Source: Domibacillus tundrae
GTDB taxonomy: Bacteria > Bacillota > Bacilli > Bacillales > Domibacillaceae
NCBI RefSeq assembly: GCF_000970675.1
Contig: NZ_LAJA01000016.1
Location: forward strand, 1-54,848
Reading direction: 5' to 3'
Length of the DNA: 54,848 bases
Made by a program: the position numbers and the translations under genes. How positions within the stretch are numbered: the stretch's first letter is position 1; every line of letters begins with the position of its first letter. The notes below the pieces were generated by a model, which did not search any database, had not been told where the DNA came from, and saw only the letters and a program-made list of their open reading frames with translations. Below, piece after piece: positions 39,969-50,021 of this stretch.

Positions 39969-40616
39969 TCATTGGATGGTAATTTCTTTAAACTCCAAAT
40001 ACCGTTCCAGCTTTCGCTTTACTCGCTGCAGGGCATTATCGATTGATTTCACATGACGGTTCAACTCTTCTGAAATTTCCTGGTACGAACGGCCATCGAG
40101 GTAAAGAGCGAGCACTTGCCGCTCTAAATCGCTTAAAAGCTCGTTCACCTTTCCTTCAATGCTTGAAAATTGCTCGCGGTTAATAATTAATTCCTGCGGG
40201 TCGCTCACTTTTGTTCCCGTGAGCACGTCCATAAGCGTCCGGTCTGATTCTTCATCATAAATCGGCTTATCGAGCGATACGTAGGAATTAAGCGGGATAT
40301 GTTTCTGGCGGGTCGCCGTTTTAATAGCGGTAATAATCTGCCGGGTAATGCACAGTTCTGCAAAAGCCCGGAACGAGCTGAGCTTGTCCCCTTTAAAATC
40401 GCGGACGGCTTTATACAACCCGATCATGCCTTCTTGCACAATATCTTCTTTATCGGCTCCAATTAAAAAATAAGAACGGGCTTTTGCCCTGACAAAATTC
40501 CTATATTTATGAATGACAAAATCGAGGGCTTCACTGTTTCCGTTGTGCACAAGCTCTACTATTTGTTCGTCACTAAGAATAAGCATATCCATCTCTGCAG
40601 TTATCGAACGGTTCAT
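39969..40616 (-). CDS. sigH: RNA polymerase sigma-H factor
   Basis: 215 aa (B. subtilis 218). Region 2 is nearly identical: YRNFVRAKARSYFLIGADKE, DIVQEGMIGLYKAVRDF, CITRQIITAIKTATRQ; region 4 has LYLDGRSYQEISEELNRHVK. It directs early sporulation and transition-state genes. An in-frame ATG at 40625 sits one base after GGAGGG; ATG at 40616 has correct spacing and is chosen. A strong sigma-A promoter lies upstream. Confidence 0.97.
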   Translation of the reverse strand: MNRSITAEMDMLILSDEQIVELVHNGNSEALDFVIHKYRNFVRAKARSYFLIGADKEDIVQEGMIGLYKAVRDFKGDKLSSFRAFAELCITRQIITAIKTATRQKHIPLNSYVSLDKPIYDEESDRTLMDVLTGTKVSDPQELIINREQFSSIEGKVNELLSDLERQVLALYLDGRSYQEISEELNRHVKSIDNALQRVKRKLERYLEFKEITIQ

Positions 40617-40654
40617 GCTACACATCCCTCCGCCTGGCAATCTTCGCTAGGATT

Positions 40655-40684
40655 AGTATACAGTACCATTTTTTTCTTCGTCAA
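40655..40684 (-). promoter_or_regulatory. Sigma-A promoter of sigH
   Basis: Minus strand TTGACG (40679-40684), 18-base spacer, TATACT (40655-40660), in the rae1-sigH gap. B. subtilis sigH has a sigma-A promoter repressed by AbrB; no AbrB site can be judged here. Confidence 0.75.
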
Positions 40685-40688
40685 TCTT

Positions 40689-41198
40689 TCATTTTTTTCC
40701 TCTGCGCCACTTCTCAAATGTTTCTGCGGTTTCCTTGCTGAGCGGAATTCTTGCCTGCGGCTTGACATGACTGATCTCACCGAGGTTTTTCCGAATCGCT
40801 TTTTGTGTGATCGACAGCTCTGTTAAAAGTTCCCGCGCTGAGACTCGAAGAGCCCCTTGTCCGAACACAGCCCATTGCTCTGTAAAGTCAGATGTGGCTA
40901 CCGTCACTTGATCACGCACGTTATTTAATTCAATCGCCATTTTTTCGATTCGTTCATCCGCCGTTTCATTTTCGCGCGTGAAAATGACCTCCACTTTGGC
41001 ATCCCGGTATTTTTTTTCCGTTCCTTTAACAAAATGCGCATCGAACACAATGATAACCCGGCAGCCATGCACGCCCTGATATTCTGCCATTAGTGTGACA
41101 AGGCGGTCACGGGCGCCGGCAAAGTCTGTGTCTTTCAACTGGCGAAGCTCAGGCCACGCACCGATCATGTTATAGCCGTCGATGAGGAGAATATCCAT
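40689..41198 (-). CDS. rae1: NYN-domain endoribonuclease Rae1 (YacP)
   Basis: 169 aa (B. subtilis 170). NYN/PIN-like acidic residues appear in LLIDGYNMIGAWPEL, VIIVFDAHFV and VTVATSDFTEQW. B. subtilis Rae1 is a ribosome-associated A-site mRNA endonuclease. It follows rlmB with 2 bases between, as in B. subtilis. Confidence 0.93.
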   Translation of the reverse strand: MDILLIDGYNMIGAWPELRQLKDTDFAGARDRLVTLMAEYQGVHGCRVIIVFDAHFVKGTEKKYRDAKVEVIFTRENETADERIEKMAIELNNVRDQVTVATSDFTEQWAVFGQGALRVSARELLTELSITQKAIRKNLGEISHVKPQARIPLSKETAETFEKWRRGKK

Positions 41199-41200
41199 CG

Positions 41201-41956
41201 TCAGTCCCCCAGCGGATGACGCTTCCGGTATACCTCGTACATGAGCAAGGCCGCCGCCACTGAAGCATTTAGTGACGTAACGTGACCACTCATTGGCAGC
41301 TGAATGAGAAAATCACATTTTTCTTTGACGAGACGGCTTACACCGCGGCCTTCGCTGCCAATAACGAGACAAAGCGGCATCGTTCCATCAAAACGGCGAT
41401 AATCATCGGCCCCCGAGGCATCTGTTCCAGCAATCCAAACACCCCGCTCTTTTAATTCTTCTATCGTGCGGGCAAGATTTGTCACGCGCACAACCGGGAC
41501 GTATTCAATTGCGCCCGTAGACGCTTTTGCAGCTGTTGCGGTTAAACTGACCGACCGGCGTTTCGGAATAATAATACCGTGCGCACCCACAGCATCAGCT
41601 GTCCGCATAATCGAACCGAGATTATGCGGATCTTCCAGTTCATCCAGCAGAAGAAAAAATGGCAGTTCGCCGCTTTCTTCCGCTTTTACAAACAAGTCAT
41701 CCAATTCTGCGTATTGATACGCCGCCACTGAAGCTGCAACCCCTTGATGATTTTCCGGCACCATTTGCTCAATTTTCCGCTTTGGCACAACTTGTACCGG
41801 AATGCCCAGCTCTTTTGCTTTCGTTAAAATTTGCTGAATCGACCCTTTTTGCGCACCTTCCTGCACCCATAGCTTATTAATATCTCGACCGGCACGCAGC
41901 GCTTCCATGACGGGGTTTCGGCCCCCAATCCATTCCTGTTCCTGTTCCTGTGTCAT
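41201..41956 (-). CDS. rlmB: 23S rRNA 2'-O-methyltransferase, SpoU family (RlmB/YacO)
   Basis: 251 aa. An N-terminal substrate-binding domain ([20 protein letters not shown]) precedes the knotted SPOUT domain with [33 protein letters not shown] and [14 protein letters not shown], motifs 1-3 of the family. Predicted to methylate G2251-equivalent ribose. Overlaps mrnC by 4 bases. Confidence 0.93.
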   Translation of the reverse strand: MTQEQEQEWIGGRNPVMEALRAGRDINKLWVQEGAQKGSIQQILTKAKELGIPVQVVPKRKIEQMVPENHQGVAASVAAYQYAELDDLFVKAEESGELPFFLLLDELEDPHNLGSIMRTADAVGAHGIIIPKRRSVSLTATAAKASTGAIEYVPVVRVTNLARTIEELKERGVWIAGTDASGADDYRRFDGTMPLCLVIGSEGRGVSRLVKEKCDFLIQLPMSGHVTSLNASVAAALLMYEVYRKRHPLGD

Positions 41957-42369
41957 CCTTTGGTCCCTCCGTTCTCTAAGATGTCGTATATGATAATTTC
42001 CATCCGTTCAAGCTGACCGGTCAAAAACAAAAAACCGATGACCGCTTCAAACGCAGTGCTGTGATTGTATGTCAGTACATCGGTGTTTTTAGGAATATGA
42101 CCTGATTTTGCATTACGGCCGCGTTTTGCCACCGTTACTTCTTCTTCGGTTAAAAAATTATTTTCGCGCAAGCGGTGAAGCTGAGCTGCCTGCGCTTTCG
42201 CTGATACGAATTTTGTCGAAGCCCGATGCAGGTCATTCGGTTTTACCCGGCCTGATTCCAGCAAAAATTTGCGTATATATACTTCGTATACAGCATCTCC
42301 CATATACGCAAGTGCAAGCCCATTCAGCTGTCTTGCGTCTTTTAACGGTTCTGCTAATTGTTTCATCAT
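41953..42369 (-). CDS. mrnC: Mini-ribonuclease III
   Basis: 138 aa RNase III-like catalytic domain without the dsRNA-binding domain: [20 protein letters not shown] carries the catalytic Glu/Asp, and [20 protein letters not shown] the second acidic motif. In Bacillus it matures 23S rRNA ends. ATG at 42369 overlaps the cysS stop (ATGA); the next codon is also ATG, so 42366 is an alternative. Confidence 0.93.
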   Translation of the reverse strand: MMKQLAEPLKDARQLNGLALAYMGDAVYEVYIRKFLLESGRVKPNDLHRASTKFVSAKAQAAQLHRLRENNFLTEEEVTVAKRGRNAKSGHIPKNTDVLTYNHSTAFEAVIGFLFLTGQLERMEIIIYDILENGGTKG

Positions 42370-43763
42370 CCGCGTCTCCACCGAATTCCCTGCGCCGTAT
42401 CTTCAAGGATAATATTTAAGTCTTTAAGCTGATCGCGAATGCTGTCTGCGCGGGCAAAGTCCCGATTTTTACGTGCCTCGTTCCGCTGTTCAATCAATGC
42501 TTCAATTTCCTCATCAAGCAATTCTTCCTGCTGCACCTGCAAACCGAGCACAAAAAACATATCTTCAAATTTCGACAAAAAAGCATCAATAACGACAGCT
42601 GACGTATGCGATTGGAGTAAATACACATTGGCGTCTTTCGATAAATCGAACAGAACAGAAATAGCATTGGCCGTATTAAAGTCATCATCCATCTCCTGCA
42701 AAAAGCGGGTATGATGTGCCGCTGTTTTTTGAAGCCACTGATCGTCATATTCTGTTAAATTGGTGCTTGATTCTTTCCGGTGCTTCAAGTTTTTATAGGC
42801 AATTTTCAGCCGGTCAAGCGACGCAGCCGCACTGTCGAGTAATTCTTTGTTGTAATTAACCGGATTGCGATAGTGAACAGAAAGCATGAAGAAACGAAGC
42901 ACCTGCGGGTCAATTTCTTTAATAATGTCATGTACAAGGACAAAGTTGCCGAGTGATTTCGACATTTTTTCGTTGTCGATGTTAATGTATCCATTATGCA
43001 GCCAGTAACGGGCGAATGGCTTGCCTGTCAGTGCTTCTGATTGGGCGATTTCATTTTCATGATGCGGGAATGTGAGATCCTGGCCGCCGGCATGAATATC
43101 GATAGAGTCACCAAGATATTTGCGTGCCATCGCGGAGCATTCAATGTGCCAGCCCGGGCGTCCTTTCCCCCATGGGCTGTTCCATGAAATCTCTCCTTCT
43201 TTTGCCGCTTTCCATAAAACAAAATCGAGCGCATCATCTTTCTTTTCTCCGGCGCCAATGCGGGCGCCGACTTTCAATTCGTCAACCGATTGGTGGGACA
43301 GCTTTCCGTAGCCGTTAAATTTACGCGTCCGGTAATAAACATCCCCGCCGGACTCATATGCGAATCCTTTGTTGACCAGTTCTGAAATAAAATCAACGAT
43401 CAGCTCAATATTTTCTGTCACGCGCGGATGTACGTCCGCTTTTTGGCAGCCGAGCGCATGCGTGTCTTCAAAATACGCATTGATGAATCGTTCTGCAACA
43501 GTGGGAACTTCTTCTCCAAGTTCATTTGCTGCCCGGATCAGCTTGTCATCGACATCCGTAAAATTCGATACGTACGTGACGTCATATCCCCGGTATTGAA
43601 GGTGGCGGCGTACCGTATCAAACACGATCGCCGGCCGCGCATTGCCGATATGAATGTAATTGTAAACGGTTGGCCCACACACATACATTTTTACTTTTCC
43701 CTTTTCAATTGGGACAAATTCTTCTTTACTGCGCGTCAGCGTATTGTACAATTTAACGGACAT
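42366..43763 (-). CDS. cysS: Cysteinyl-tRNA synthetase
   Basis: 465 aa (B. subtilis 466). HIGH motif as HIGNARP (residue about 37), the zinc ligands in [11 protein letters not shown] and further cysteine/histidine residues ([18 protein letters not shown]), and KMSKSLGN. It overlaps cysE by 11 bases and is controlled by the upstream cysteine T-box. GAGGGG lies upstream of the ATG. Confidence 0.97.
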   Translation of the reverse strand: MSVKLYNTLTRSKEEFVPIEKGKVKMYVCGPTVYNYIHIGNARPAIVFDTVRRHLQYRGYDVTYVSNFTDVDDKLIRAANELGEEVPTVAERFINAYFEDTHALGCQKADVHPRVTENIELIVDFISELVNKGFAYESGGDVYYRTRKFNGYGKLSHQSVDELKVGARIGAGEKKDDALDFVLWKAAKEGEISWNSPWGKGRPGWHIECSAMARKYLGDSIDIHAGGQDLTFPHHENEIAQSEALTGKPFARYWLHNGYINIDNEKMSKSLGNFVLVHDIIKEIDPQVLRFFMLSVHYRNPVNYNKELLDSAAASLDRLKIAYKNLKHRKESSTNLTEYDDQWLQKTAAHHTRFLQEMDDDFNTANAISVLFDLSKDANVYLLQSHTSAVVIDAFLSKFEDMFFVLGLQVQQEELLDEEIEALIEQRNEARKNRDFARADSIRDQLKDLNIILEDTAQGIRWRRG

Positions 43764-44409
43764 TTGTGTGTTCCCCTCTCTTGATTTCTTCTTTTAATCG
43801 AACAATTTCTGCTTCCAGGCTTTTCAAGCGGTCGGCTACCGGATCGGGCATGTTGCTGTGGTTCAAGTCTTTCACGGTTGGCTCCACCTTTTTTCCATTT
43901 TGTACGACGATTCTTCCCGGAATGCCAACGACCGTTGAATTCGGCGGGACATCTTTTAGAACAACTGATCCGGCGCCAATTCGAGCACATTCTCCAACGG
44001 TAATTGAACCAAGTACTTTAGCACCCGTTGCAATTAATGCCCCGTCAAGAACAGTCGGGTGGCGTTTCCCTTTTTCTTTACCAGTTCCGCCAAGCGTGAC
44101 CCCTTGATACAGCGTCACATTATCACCGATCTCACATGTTTCACCAATAACGACACCCATGCCATGGTCAATAAAAAGACCGCGGCCAATCCGGGCGCCG
44201 GGATGAATTTCGATGCCCGTAAAAAAGCGGCTGATCTGTGAAATGACCCGGGCAATAAAATAAAATTTCCGTTTGTAAAATCCGTGCGCAAGCCGGTGCG
44301 ACCAAATAGCGTGGAGGCCTGAATACGTTAAAATCACTTCCAGGTAGCTTCTCGCTGCCGGATCCTGCTCAAAAATTGTATCAATATCTTGCTTTAACAC
44401 CTTAAACAT
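43753..44409 (-). CDS. cysE: Serine O-acetyltransferase
   Basis: 218 aa (B. subtilis 217). The left-handed beta-helix hexapeptide repeats and the catalytic [20 protein letters not shown] region (in part) are clear; the short N-terminus is the Bacillus form. It makes O-acetylserine for cysteine synthesis. The frame is open to 44520, but ATG at 44409 ([13 protein letters not shown]) is preceded by GAGGAG and lies after the T-box terminator, so it is chosen. Confidence 0.96.
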   Translation of the reverse strand: MFKVLKQDIDTIFEQDPAARSYLEVILTYSGLHAIWSHRLAHGFYKRKFYFIARVISQISRFFTGIEIHPGARIGRGLFIDHGMGVVIGETCEIGDNVTLYQGVTLGGTGKEKGKRHPTVLDGALIATGAKVLGSITVGECARIGAGSVVLKDVPPNSTVVGIPGRIVVQNGKKVEPTVKDLNHSNMPDPVADRLKSLEAEIVRLKEEIKRGEHTNVR

Positions 44410-44446
44410 TGCCTTGCCACTCCTCTCAAACCCTTTTTTAGACATA

Positions 44447-44695
44447 TAAAAAAACGCCTCTGAAAGACAGAGACGTTTTGTACACGCGGTTCCACTCTGT
44501 TTGAAAAACGGCAGCGCCATTTTCCCAACTCCAAATTGATAACGGGATGTACCCGCTGCCGCTTACTTTTGTTCAGCCGCAGACTCAGAGGGGCACTTCT
44601 GCGGACAGAGAGGCCTGAACCGCTTGCAGCCGTGGCGGTTCTCTCTGAAAGGCATCTGCCCGCTTACTTTTCCTCTTCAACGTTTTTTGTATATA
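44447..44695 (-). promoter_or_regulatory. Cysteine T-box riboswitch of cysE-cysS
   Basis: The minus strand carries the T-box bulge sequence AGAGTGGAACCGCG (about 44483-44496) in the antiterminator. It is followed by the terminator AACGTCTCTGTCTTTCAGAG with its partner GGCGTTTTTTT. Stem I starts with AGAGG and closes with CCTCT; a TGC codon (44593-44595) next to that closure fits a cysteine specifier. Uncharged tRNA-Cys would allow read-through into cysE and cysS. A promoter precedes it. Confidence 0.92.
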
Positions 44696-44701
44696 TACTC
44701 T

Positions 44702-44729
44702 ATTATATACCGAACAGCCGTTTAATCAA
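44702..44729 (-). promoter_or_regulatory. Promoter of the cysE T-box transcript
   Basis: Minus strand TTGATT (44724-44729), 16-base spacer, TATAAT (44702-44707). The -35 overlaps the end of gltX. Confidence 0.65.
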
Positions 44730-46182
44730 GAACGGCATTTAGTCTTTGCAGTACTTTTTCCCGGCCCAGCAGTTCGATCGCTTTTGGAAGATCCGGTCCG
44801 TGCGTTTGCCCGGTGACCGCAGCTCGAATCGGCATAAATAGTTTTTTCCCTTTATGACCAGTCTCTTTTTGCACGTCCTTCATTGCTTTCTTCACACCGT
44901 CTGCTTCAAACGGTTCAAGGACAGCCGCTTTGTCTGCAAAAGACTGAAGAACTTCCGGTACTTCCTCTTCTGCCAGAACATCTTTCGCTTCGCCTTCATA
45001 AGAAACATCTTCTTTAAAGAACAGCGTAGACAATTCGACAATTTCCGCACCATAGCTCATTTTTTCCTGGTATAGCGTAATTAAGTTTGTTACCCATTCT
45101 TCCTGCTCAGGAGAAAGGATTTCTTCAATCAAGCCTGCTTTTAAAAGGTGCGGGCGGGCAAGCTCAACGACGCGTTCTACCGACTGCTCTTTCATGTACT
45201 GATTGTTCATCCAAAGAAGCTTTTGTTTATCAAAGAATGCCGGCGATTTTGATAGGCGGTCCGCGTCAAACTGTTCGATAAACTGCTCTTTCGTGTAAAT
45301 TTCCTCTTCTTCTTTCGGCGACCAGCCGAGCAGCGTAATGAAATTCAAGAGTGCTTCCGGTAAATAACCGAGTTCTTTATATTGTTCGATAAATTGAATA
45401 ATCGACTCGTCACGCTTGCTTAATTTCTTCCGGCTTTCATTGACAATCAACGTCATATGGCCGAATACTGGCGGTTCAAAGCCAAGCGCTTTATAAATAA
45501 GCAGCTGCTTTGGTGTATTGGAAATGTGATCATCGCCGCGAAGAACATGTGTCATTTTCATTAAATGATCGTCCACCGCTACTGCGAAGTTATACGTCGG
45601 GATCCCATCCTGCTTTACAATGACAAAATCACCGCCGATGCCATCAGAGTCAAATGATACGTTCCCTTTGACCACATCGTTAAAGGAAATGGTTTCACTT
45701 GACGGAACGAGGAAACGGATGCTTGGACGACGTCCTTCCGCTTCTAATGCAGCTTGCTCTTCTTTCGTTAAATGACGACATTTTCCGGAGTAGCCGGCAA
45801 TTTCGTTCCGTTCCTGCTGTGCCTCACGCTCTGCTTCAAGCTCTTCCGCTGTGCAGTAGCATTTATACGCTTTGCCTTCTTTTAAAAGCTGTTCGTAATA
45901 TTTTTTATATAAATCGTTACGCTCCGATTGGCGGTATGGTCCATAATCGCCGCCAACATCCGGGCCTTCATCCCAATCAACACCAAGCCATTTTAAATAG
46001 TCCAGCTGGCTTTTTTCGCCGCCTTCAATATTCCTCTTTTGATCCGTATCTTCAATACGGATAATGAATGTTCCCCCAAGATTACGGGCATATAAATAAT
46101 TAAAAAGCGCCGTCCGCGCGTTCCCGATATGTAAATGACCAGTCGGGCTCGGCGCGTAACGAACACGCACGTTATTTGTCAT
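44722..46182 (-). CDS. gltX: Glutamyl-tRNA synthetase
   Basis: 486 aa (B. subtilis 483). HIGH motif [12 protein letters not shown] (about residue 10-20), the class signature in KLSKRDESI, and a helical anticodon domain. In Bacillaceae this enzyme also charges tRNA-Gln for amidation by GatCAB. GGAGG lies upstream of the ATG. Between ispF and the cysE T-box. Confidence 0.97.
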   Translation of the reverse strand: MTNNVRVRYAPSPTGHLHIGNARTALFNYLYARNLGGTFIIRIEDTDQKRNIEGGEKSQLDYLKWLGVDWDEGPDVGGDYGPYRQSERNDLYKKYYEQLLKEGKAYKCYCTAEELEAEREAQQERNEIAGYSGKCRHLTKEEQAALEAEGRRPSIRFLVPSSETISFNDVVKGNVSFDSDGIGGDFVIVKQDGIPTYNFAVAVDDHLMKMTHVLRGDDHISNTPKQLLIYKALGFEPPVFGHMTLIVNESRKKLSKRDESIIQFIEQYKELGYLPEALLNFITLLGWSPKEEEEIYTKEQFIEQFDADRLSKSPAFFDKQKLLWMNNQYMKEQSVERVVELARPHLLKAGLIEEILSPEQEEWVTNLITLYQEKMSYGAEIVELSTLFFKEDVSYEGEAKDVLAEEEVPEVLQSFADKAAVLEPFEADGVKKAMKDVQKETGHKGKKLFMPIRAAVTGQTHGPDLPKAIELLGREKVLQRLNAVLD

Positions 46183-46205
46183 AGCTTTTTTCCTCCGATG
46201 CTTTT

Positions 46206-46688
46206 TTACCTTTGTTTTTTCACCAATAGGACAGTGGCCTGCGAAGCAATACCTTCGCCCCGTCCCGGGAATCCAAGTTTTTCGGTCGTTGTTGCTTTTA
46301 CATTCACTTGGTCTGTGTGTGCTTCAAGCAGCTCGGCAATCCGTTCCTGCATCGAGCCAATGTAAGGCGCCATTTTCGGCTTTTGGGCAATGATCGTACA
46401 GTCAATATTACCGAGCTCATAGCCTTTTTCTTTTACGAGCTTCCAGACATGCTCAAGCAGCTTTGCGGAATCCGCGTCTTTGAACGCTTCGTCTGTATCC
46501 GGAAAGTGACGGCCGATATCACCTTCGCCAATCGCGCCGAGACAGGCATCCGCTACAGTATGAAGGAGTACATCTGCATCCGAGTGGCCGAGCAATCCTT
46601 TTTCATGAGGAATCGTTACACCGCCAATAATAAGCGGCCGCCCTTCTGTCAGCTGGTGTACATCAAATCCTTGTCCAATTCGAAACAT
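46206..46688 (-). CDS. ispF: 2-C-methyl-D-erythritol 2,4-cyclodiphosphate synthase
   Basis: 160 aa (B. subtilis 158). [12 protein letters not shown] with the metal-binding Asp-His, [20 protein letters not shown], and [16 protein letters not shown] are the family motifs. Fifth step of the MEP isoprenoid pathway. ATG at 46688 gives the family N-terminus; an in-frame GTG at 46697 overlaps the ispD stop region and is less likely. Confidence 0.96.
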   Translation of the reverse strand: MFRIGQGFDVHQLTEGRPLIIGGVTIPHEKGLLGHSDADVLLHTVADACLGAIGEGDIGRHFPDTDEAFKDADSAKLLEHVWKLVKEKGYELGNIDCTIIAQKPKMAPYIGSMQERIAELLEAHTDQVNVKATTTEKLGFPGRGEGIASQATVLLVKKQR

Positions 46689-46693
46689 TTTAT

Positions 46694-47389
46694 TCACACC
46701 TGACTTTCGTTTCTTTTCGCTATGATCGCCCGGGCAAAATATAAATCCTCCGGCGTCGTCAATTTAATATTGTCATAATTGCTTTCAACAATTTGTACAG
46801 GATAACCTGTCCTTTCAACAAGCGATGATTCGTCTGTTCCTAAAAATTCTTCTTCTTCCGCTTTTCGCTGTGCGGCAAGCAGAACTTCTTTTTGAAAAGC
46901 TTGCGGTGTCTGTACAGACCAGAGGCTCGCCCGGTCCACCGTCTTAGACACTGTGCCGCTTTCTGCTTTTTTAATCGTATCTTTCACCGGAACAGCCGCG
47001 ATAGCGGCCCCGGTGTTTTGGGCACTGTCGACGAGCATGGTGATCGTTTCTTTTGTAATAAACGGCCTTGCCCCATCATGAACGAGGACGATGTCTGATT
47101 CCGGCGGGAGCGCTTTTAAGCCGCTGTAGACACTGTGCTGACGCTCCTTGCCGCCGTCAGCGAATGCGTATACTTTTGTAATTCGGTGCGCAGTCAAAAG
47201 CTGCTTAAATTCCAGCCGTTCATCCGGATGAACGGACAACACGATTCCTTTGCAGGAAGTGTCCAGTTCAAACACAGCGAGCGTATGAATAATAAGCGGC
47301 CGTCCTTCAAGCTCAAGCAGCACTTTGTTCATGCCTGCTTTCATGCGCTTTCCTTTTCCAGCTGCCGGGATCACGACATAATAGTCCAT
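46694..47389 (-). CDS. ispD: 2-C-methyl-D-erythritol 4-phosphate cytidylyltransferase
   Basis: 231 aa (B. subtilis 232). The nucleotide-binding [20 protein letters not shown] and [11 protein letters not shown], plus VKDTIKKAE and IKLTTPEDL, identify IspD, third step of the MEP pathway. ATG at 47389 with AAAGGAAAGG upstream is preferred to ATGs at 47413-47416, which overlap the yacL stop. Confidence 0.95.
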   Translation of the reverse strand: MDYYVVIPAAGKGKRMKAGMNKVLLELEGRPLIIHTLAVFELDTSCKGIVLSVHPDERLEFKQLLTAHRITKVYAFADGGKERQHSVYSGLKALPPESDIVLVHDGARPFITKETITMLVDSAQNTGAAIAAVPVKDTIKKAESGTVSKTVDRASLWSVQTPQAFQKEVLLAAQRKAEEEEFLGTDESSLVERTGYPVQIVESNYDNIKLTTPEDLYFARAIIAKRNESQV

Positions 47390-47412
47390 TCGTTTAAACC
47401 TTTCCTTTCTCA

Positions 47413-48495
47413 TCATGCATGCTTCGGTTTGGCAAAAATCATTCGCCCGGCAGATGTCTGCAGAACACTTGTAACAATTACGTCAATTTGTTTGCCGATA
47501 AAATCACGGCCGTCTTCTACGACGATCATCGTTCCATCATCAAGATACGCAATGCCCTGACGCTGCTCTTTTCCATCTTTAATGACCAGTACGTGCATTT
47601 CTTCTCCCGGAATCACGACCGGTTTTACCGCGTTCGCAAGGTCGTTTATATTGAGCACCTGCACTTTTTGAAATTCACACACTTTGTTTAAATTAAAATC
47701 ATTCGTCACGACGATGCCGCCAATATCTTTTGCCAGCTTCACAAGCTTTGAATCCACTTCATGAACGTCTTCGTAATCTTTTTCCGTCATTTCCACATCA
47801 ATCGGGACGTCTTTTTGCATGCGGTTTAAAATATCAAGGCCGCGGCGCCCTTTCGTTCTCTTCAGTGTATCAGAAGAATCAGCGATATGCTGTAATTCTT
47901 CTAGAACAAATTGCGGGATGATAATCGTTCCATCTAAAAAGCCTGTCTCACAAATATCAGCAATCCGTCCGTCAATAATGACGCTTGTATCCAAGATTTT
48001 AAACGACTTGGCTGGCAGCGCAGGCAATACTTCTTCTGTCTGAACTTCTTTCCGCTTTGATGCTTTGCTGGATGAAAAAAGAGACGTCAGCTCATCCCGG
48101 CGCTTAAACCCGAATTGAAAGCCCAGATATCCAAGGCCAATGGTCAGCAGAATGGGAACGACTGTATTGACAATTGGCAGCTGGAGCTGTGAGAGCGGGA
48201 TGCCCACCAGCATAGCTACAAGAAGACCGATCAACAAACCAAGGCCGCCTGTGACGATATCCGTCAGCGGCGCATTTACAATCCGATCTTCAATCCACTT
48301 AATAAACTCCACGATGTAGTCTACTGCCCAAAAGGTAAGCAAGTAGAAAAGGAGTGCCCCTAAAAGCGCTGTTACATATGGGTTATTAATAAATGGATAA
48401 TCAAAATGAAGATAAAGGAATAAGTCCGAAAGAAGAAATACGCCAAGCGTACCGCCTAAAATAATGAACCCACCTTGTACAAGACGCTTCAACAT
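47413..48495 (-). CDS. yacL: PIN/TRAM-domain membrane protein YacL
   Basis: 360 aa (B. subtilis about 366). Four N-terminal transmembrane helices (about residues 8-28, 42-62, 82-100, 105-122), a PIN nuclease-like domain ([36 protein letters not shown]) and a C-terminal TRAM domain. Function uncertain; probably a membrane-bound RNase. In B. subtilis disA precedes it; here radA does. Confidence 0.92.
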   Translation of the reverse strand: MLKRLVQGGFIILGGTLGVFLLSDLFLYLHFDYPFINNPYVTALLGALLFYLLTFWAVDYIVEFIKWIEDRIVNAPLTDIVTGGLGLLIGLLVAMLVGIPLSQLQLPIVNTVVPILLTIGLGYLGFQFGFKRRDELTSLFSSSKASKRKEVQTEEVLPALPAKSFKILDTSVIIDGRIADICETGFLDGTIIIPQFVLEELQHIADSSDTLKRTKGRRGLDILNRMQKDVPIDVEMTEKDYEDVHEVDSKLVKLAKDIGGIVVTNDFNLNKVCEFQKVQVLNINDLANAVKPVVIPGEEMHVLVIKDGKEQRQGIAYLDDGTMIVVEDGRDFIGKQIDVIVTSVLQTSAGRMIFAKPKHA

Positions 48496-48536
48496 GTTTG
48501 TTTCACCTCCCTATTCTTTTTATTATAAACACGTTT

Positions 48537-48565
48537 CGAGTCTCGCGCTATTAATACGAGACTCG
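48537..48565. repeat. Inverted repeat in the radA-yacL gap
   Basis: CGAGTCTCG and CGAGACTCG flank an 11-base loop in the 90-base gap where disA would be expected. No clear T-run follows on the minus strand, so it is called a repeat rather than a terminator. Confidence 0.6.
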
Positions 48566-48585
48566 AATACGTTTTGTTTCAGTTT

Positions 48586-49956
48586 CTATTTGCCAAACAC
48601 AGTTTTTAGCGCTTCATTCACCGTTGAAACACCAATGATTTCTATGCCTGCGGGTGCTATCCAGCCGCCGATATTATTGGCTGGGACAATAATGCGGGTA
48701 AACCCAAGTTTTGCTGCTTCATTCACGCGCTGCTCAATCCGTGAAACGCGCCGCACTTCACCAGTCAGGCCAACTTCACCGATTAAACAGTCGGACGCAC
48801 CCGTCGGCTCATCACGAAAACTGGAGGCAATACTTACCGCCACAGCTAAGTCAATCGCTGGTTCATCAAGTTTTACACCGCCTGCCACCTTTAAATAAGC
48901 ATCTTGATTTTGCAGTAGAAGACCCACCCGCTTTTCAAGCACCGCCATAATAAGCGTCACCCGGTTATGATCAATGCCCGTTGCCATCCGCCGCGGATTG
49001 CCGAATACGGTTGGCGAAATGAGCGCTTGTATTTCCACGAGCACTGGCCGTGTTCCTTCCATAGAGGCTACAACTGTTGAACCAGATGTGCCCTTCGTCC
49101 GTTCTTCTAAAAAAATTTCGGATGGATTCGCTACTTCTTCAAGACCGGCTTCTTTCATTTCAAAAATACCCATTTCATTTGTCGAGCCGAACCGGTTTTT
49201 CACCGCCCGCAAAATACGATACGTATGATGGCGCTCCCCTTCAAAATAAAGGACTGTGTCGACCATATGCTCCAACAGACGAGGTCCGGCAATAGCTCCC
49301 TCTTTGGTAACGTGCCCGACAATGAAAATGGCAATGTTATTCATTTTCGCGATGCGCATTAATTCGGCCGTACATTCACGCACTTGCGATACACTCCCCG
49401 GTGCAGACGTTACTTCCGGATGATGGACGGTTTGAATCGAATCAATGATAACAAATTCCGGCTTCATGTTCTCAATCGCTGAATGAATAAGCTGTAAGTT
49501 TGTTTCCGCATAAATGTATAAACTCTTATCATTAATATCCATACGGGACGCCCGCATTTTTGTTTGCTTTACCGACTCCTCACCGGATATATACAACACG
49601 TTGCTTCCTTTTGAGGAAAGCTGAGAAGAAACTTGCAAAAGAAGAGTGGATTTTCCAATACCCGGATCACCGCCAATTAAAACAAGTGAGCCGGGTACAA
49701 CACCGCCGCCCAGTACTCGGTTTAATTCTTTTAAGTCCGTTTCCACCCGCGGCTCCTGGGACGTTTCTACGTCAATCAGCCGGGATGGCTTGGACATGAC
49801 AGTGTCTGAATGCATAAAGGTCCGCTTCGGCTTCCCCGTGATTTCTGTTTCTTCGACCATTTGATTCCACTCACCGCAGCCTGGGCATTTCCCCATCCAT
49901 TTAGGTGATTCATATCCACAAGACCCACAGACAAATTTCGTTTTTGCTTTAGCCAA
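48586..49956 (-). CDS. radA: DNA repair protein RadA (Sms)
   Basis: 456 aa (B. subtilis 458). A C4 zinc finger ([20 protein letters not shown]), Walker [16 protein letters not shown] (about residue 90), the RadA-specific KNRFG motif and a C-terminal Lon-like domain with [12 protein letters not shown]. It is a branch-migration helicase in recombination. TTG at 49956 with AAGGAG 7 bases upstream is chosen over the frame to 49992, which would lie in the clpC terminator. Confidence 0.96.
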   Translation of the reverse strand: MAKAKTKFVCGSCGYESPKWMGKCPGCGEWNQMVEETEITGKPKRTFMHSDTVMSKPSRLIDVETSQEPRVETDLKELNRVLGGGVVPGSLVLIGGDPGIGKSTLLLQVSSQLSSKGSNVLYISGEESVKQTKMRASRMDINDKSLYIYAETNLQLIHSAIENMKPEFVIIDSIQTVHHPEVTSAPGSVSQVRECTAELMRIAKMNNIAIFIVGHVTKEGAIAGPRLLEHMVDTVLYFEGERHHTYRILRAVKNRFGSTNEMGIFEMKEAGLEEVANPSEIFLEERTKGTSGSTVVASMEGTRPVLVEIQALISPTVFGNPRRMATGIDHNRVTLIMAVLEKRVGLLLQNQDAYLKVAGGVKLDEPAIDLAVAVSIASSFRDEPTGASDCLIGEVGLTGEVRRVSRIEQRVNEAAKLGFTRIIVPANNIGGWIAPAGIEIIGVSTVNEALKTVFGK

Positions 49957-49974
49957 ATTCCTGCTCCTTTCCAT

Positions 49975-50005
49975 AAAAAACAGCGGGTCCATAATAGACC
50001 CGCTG
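49975..50005 (-). terminator. Intrinsic terminator between clpC and radA
   Basis: The minus strand has CAGCGGGTC-tattatg-GACCCGCTG followed by six T residues, 16 bases after the clpC stop and immediately before the radA ribosome binding site. Confidence 0.9.
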
Positions 50006-50021
50006 AACCATTTGTCTTACA

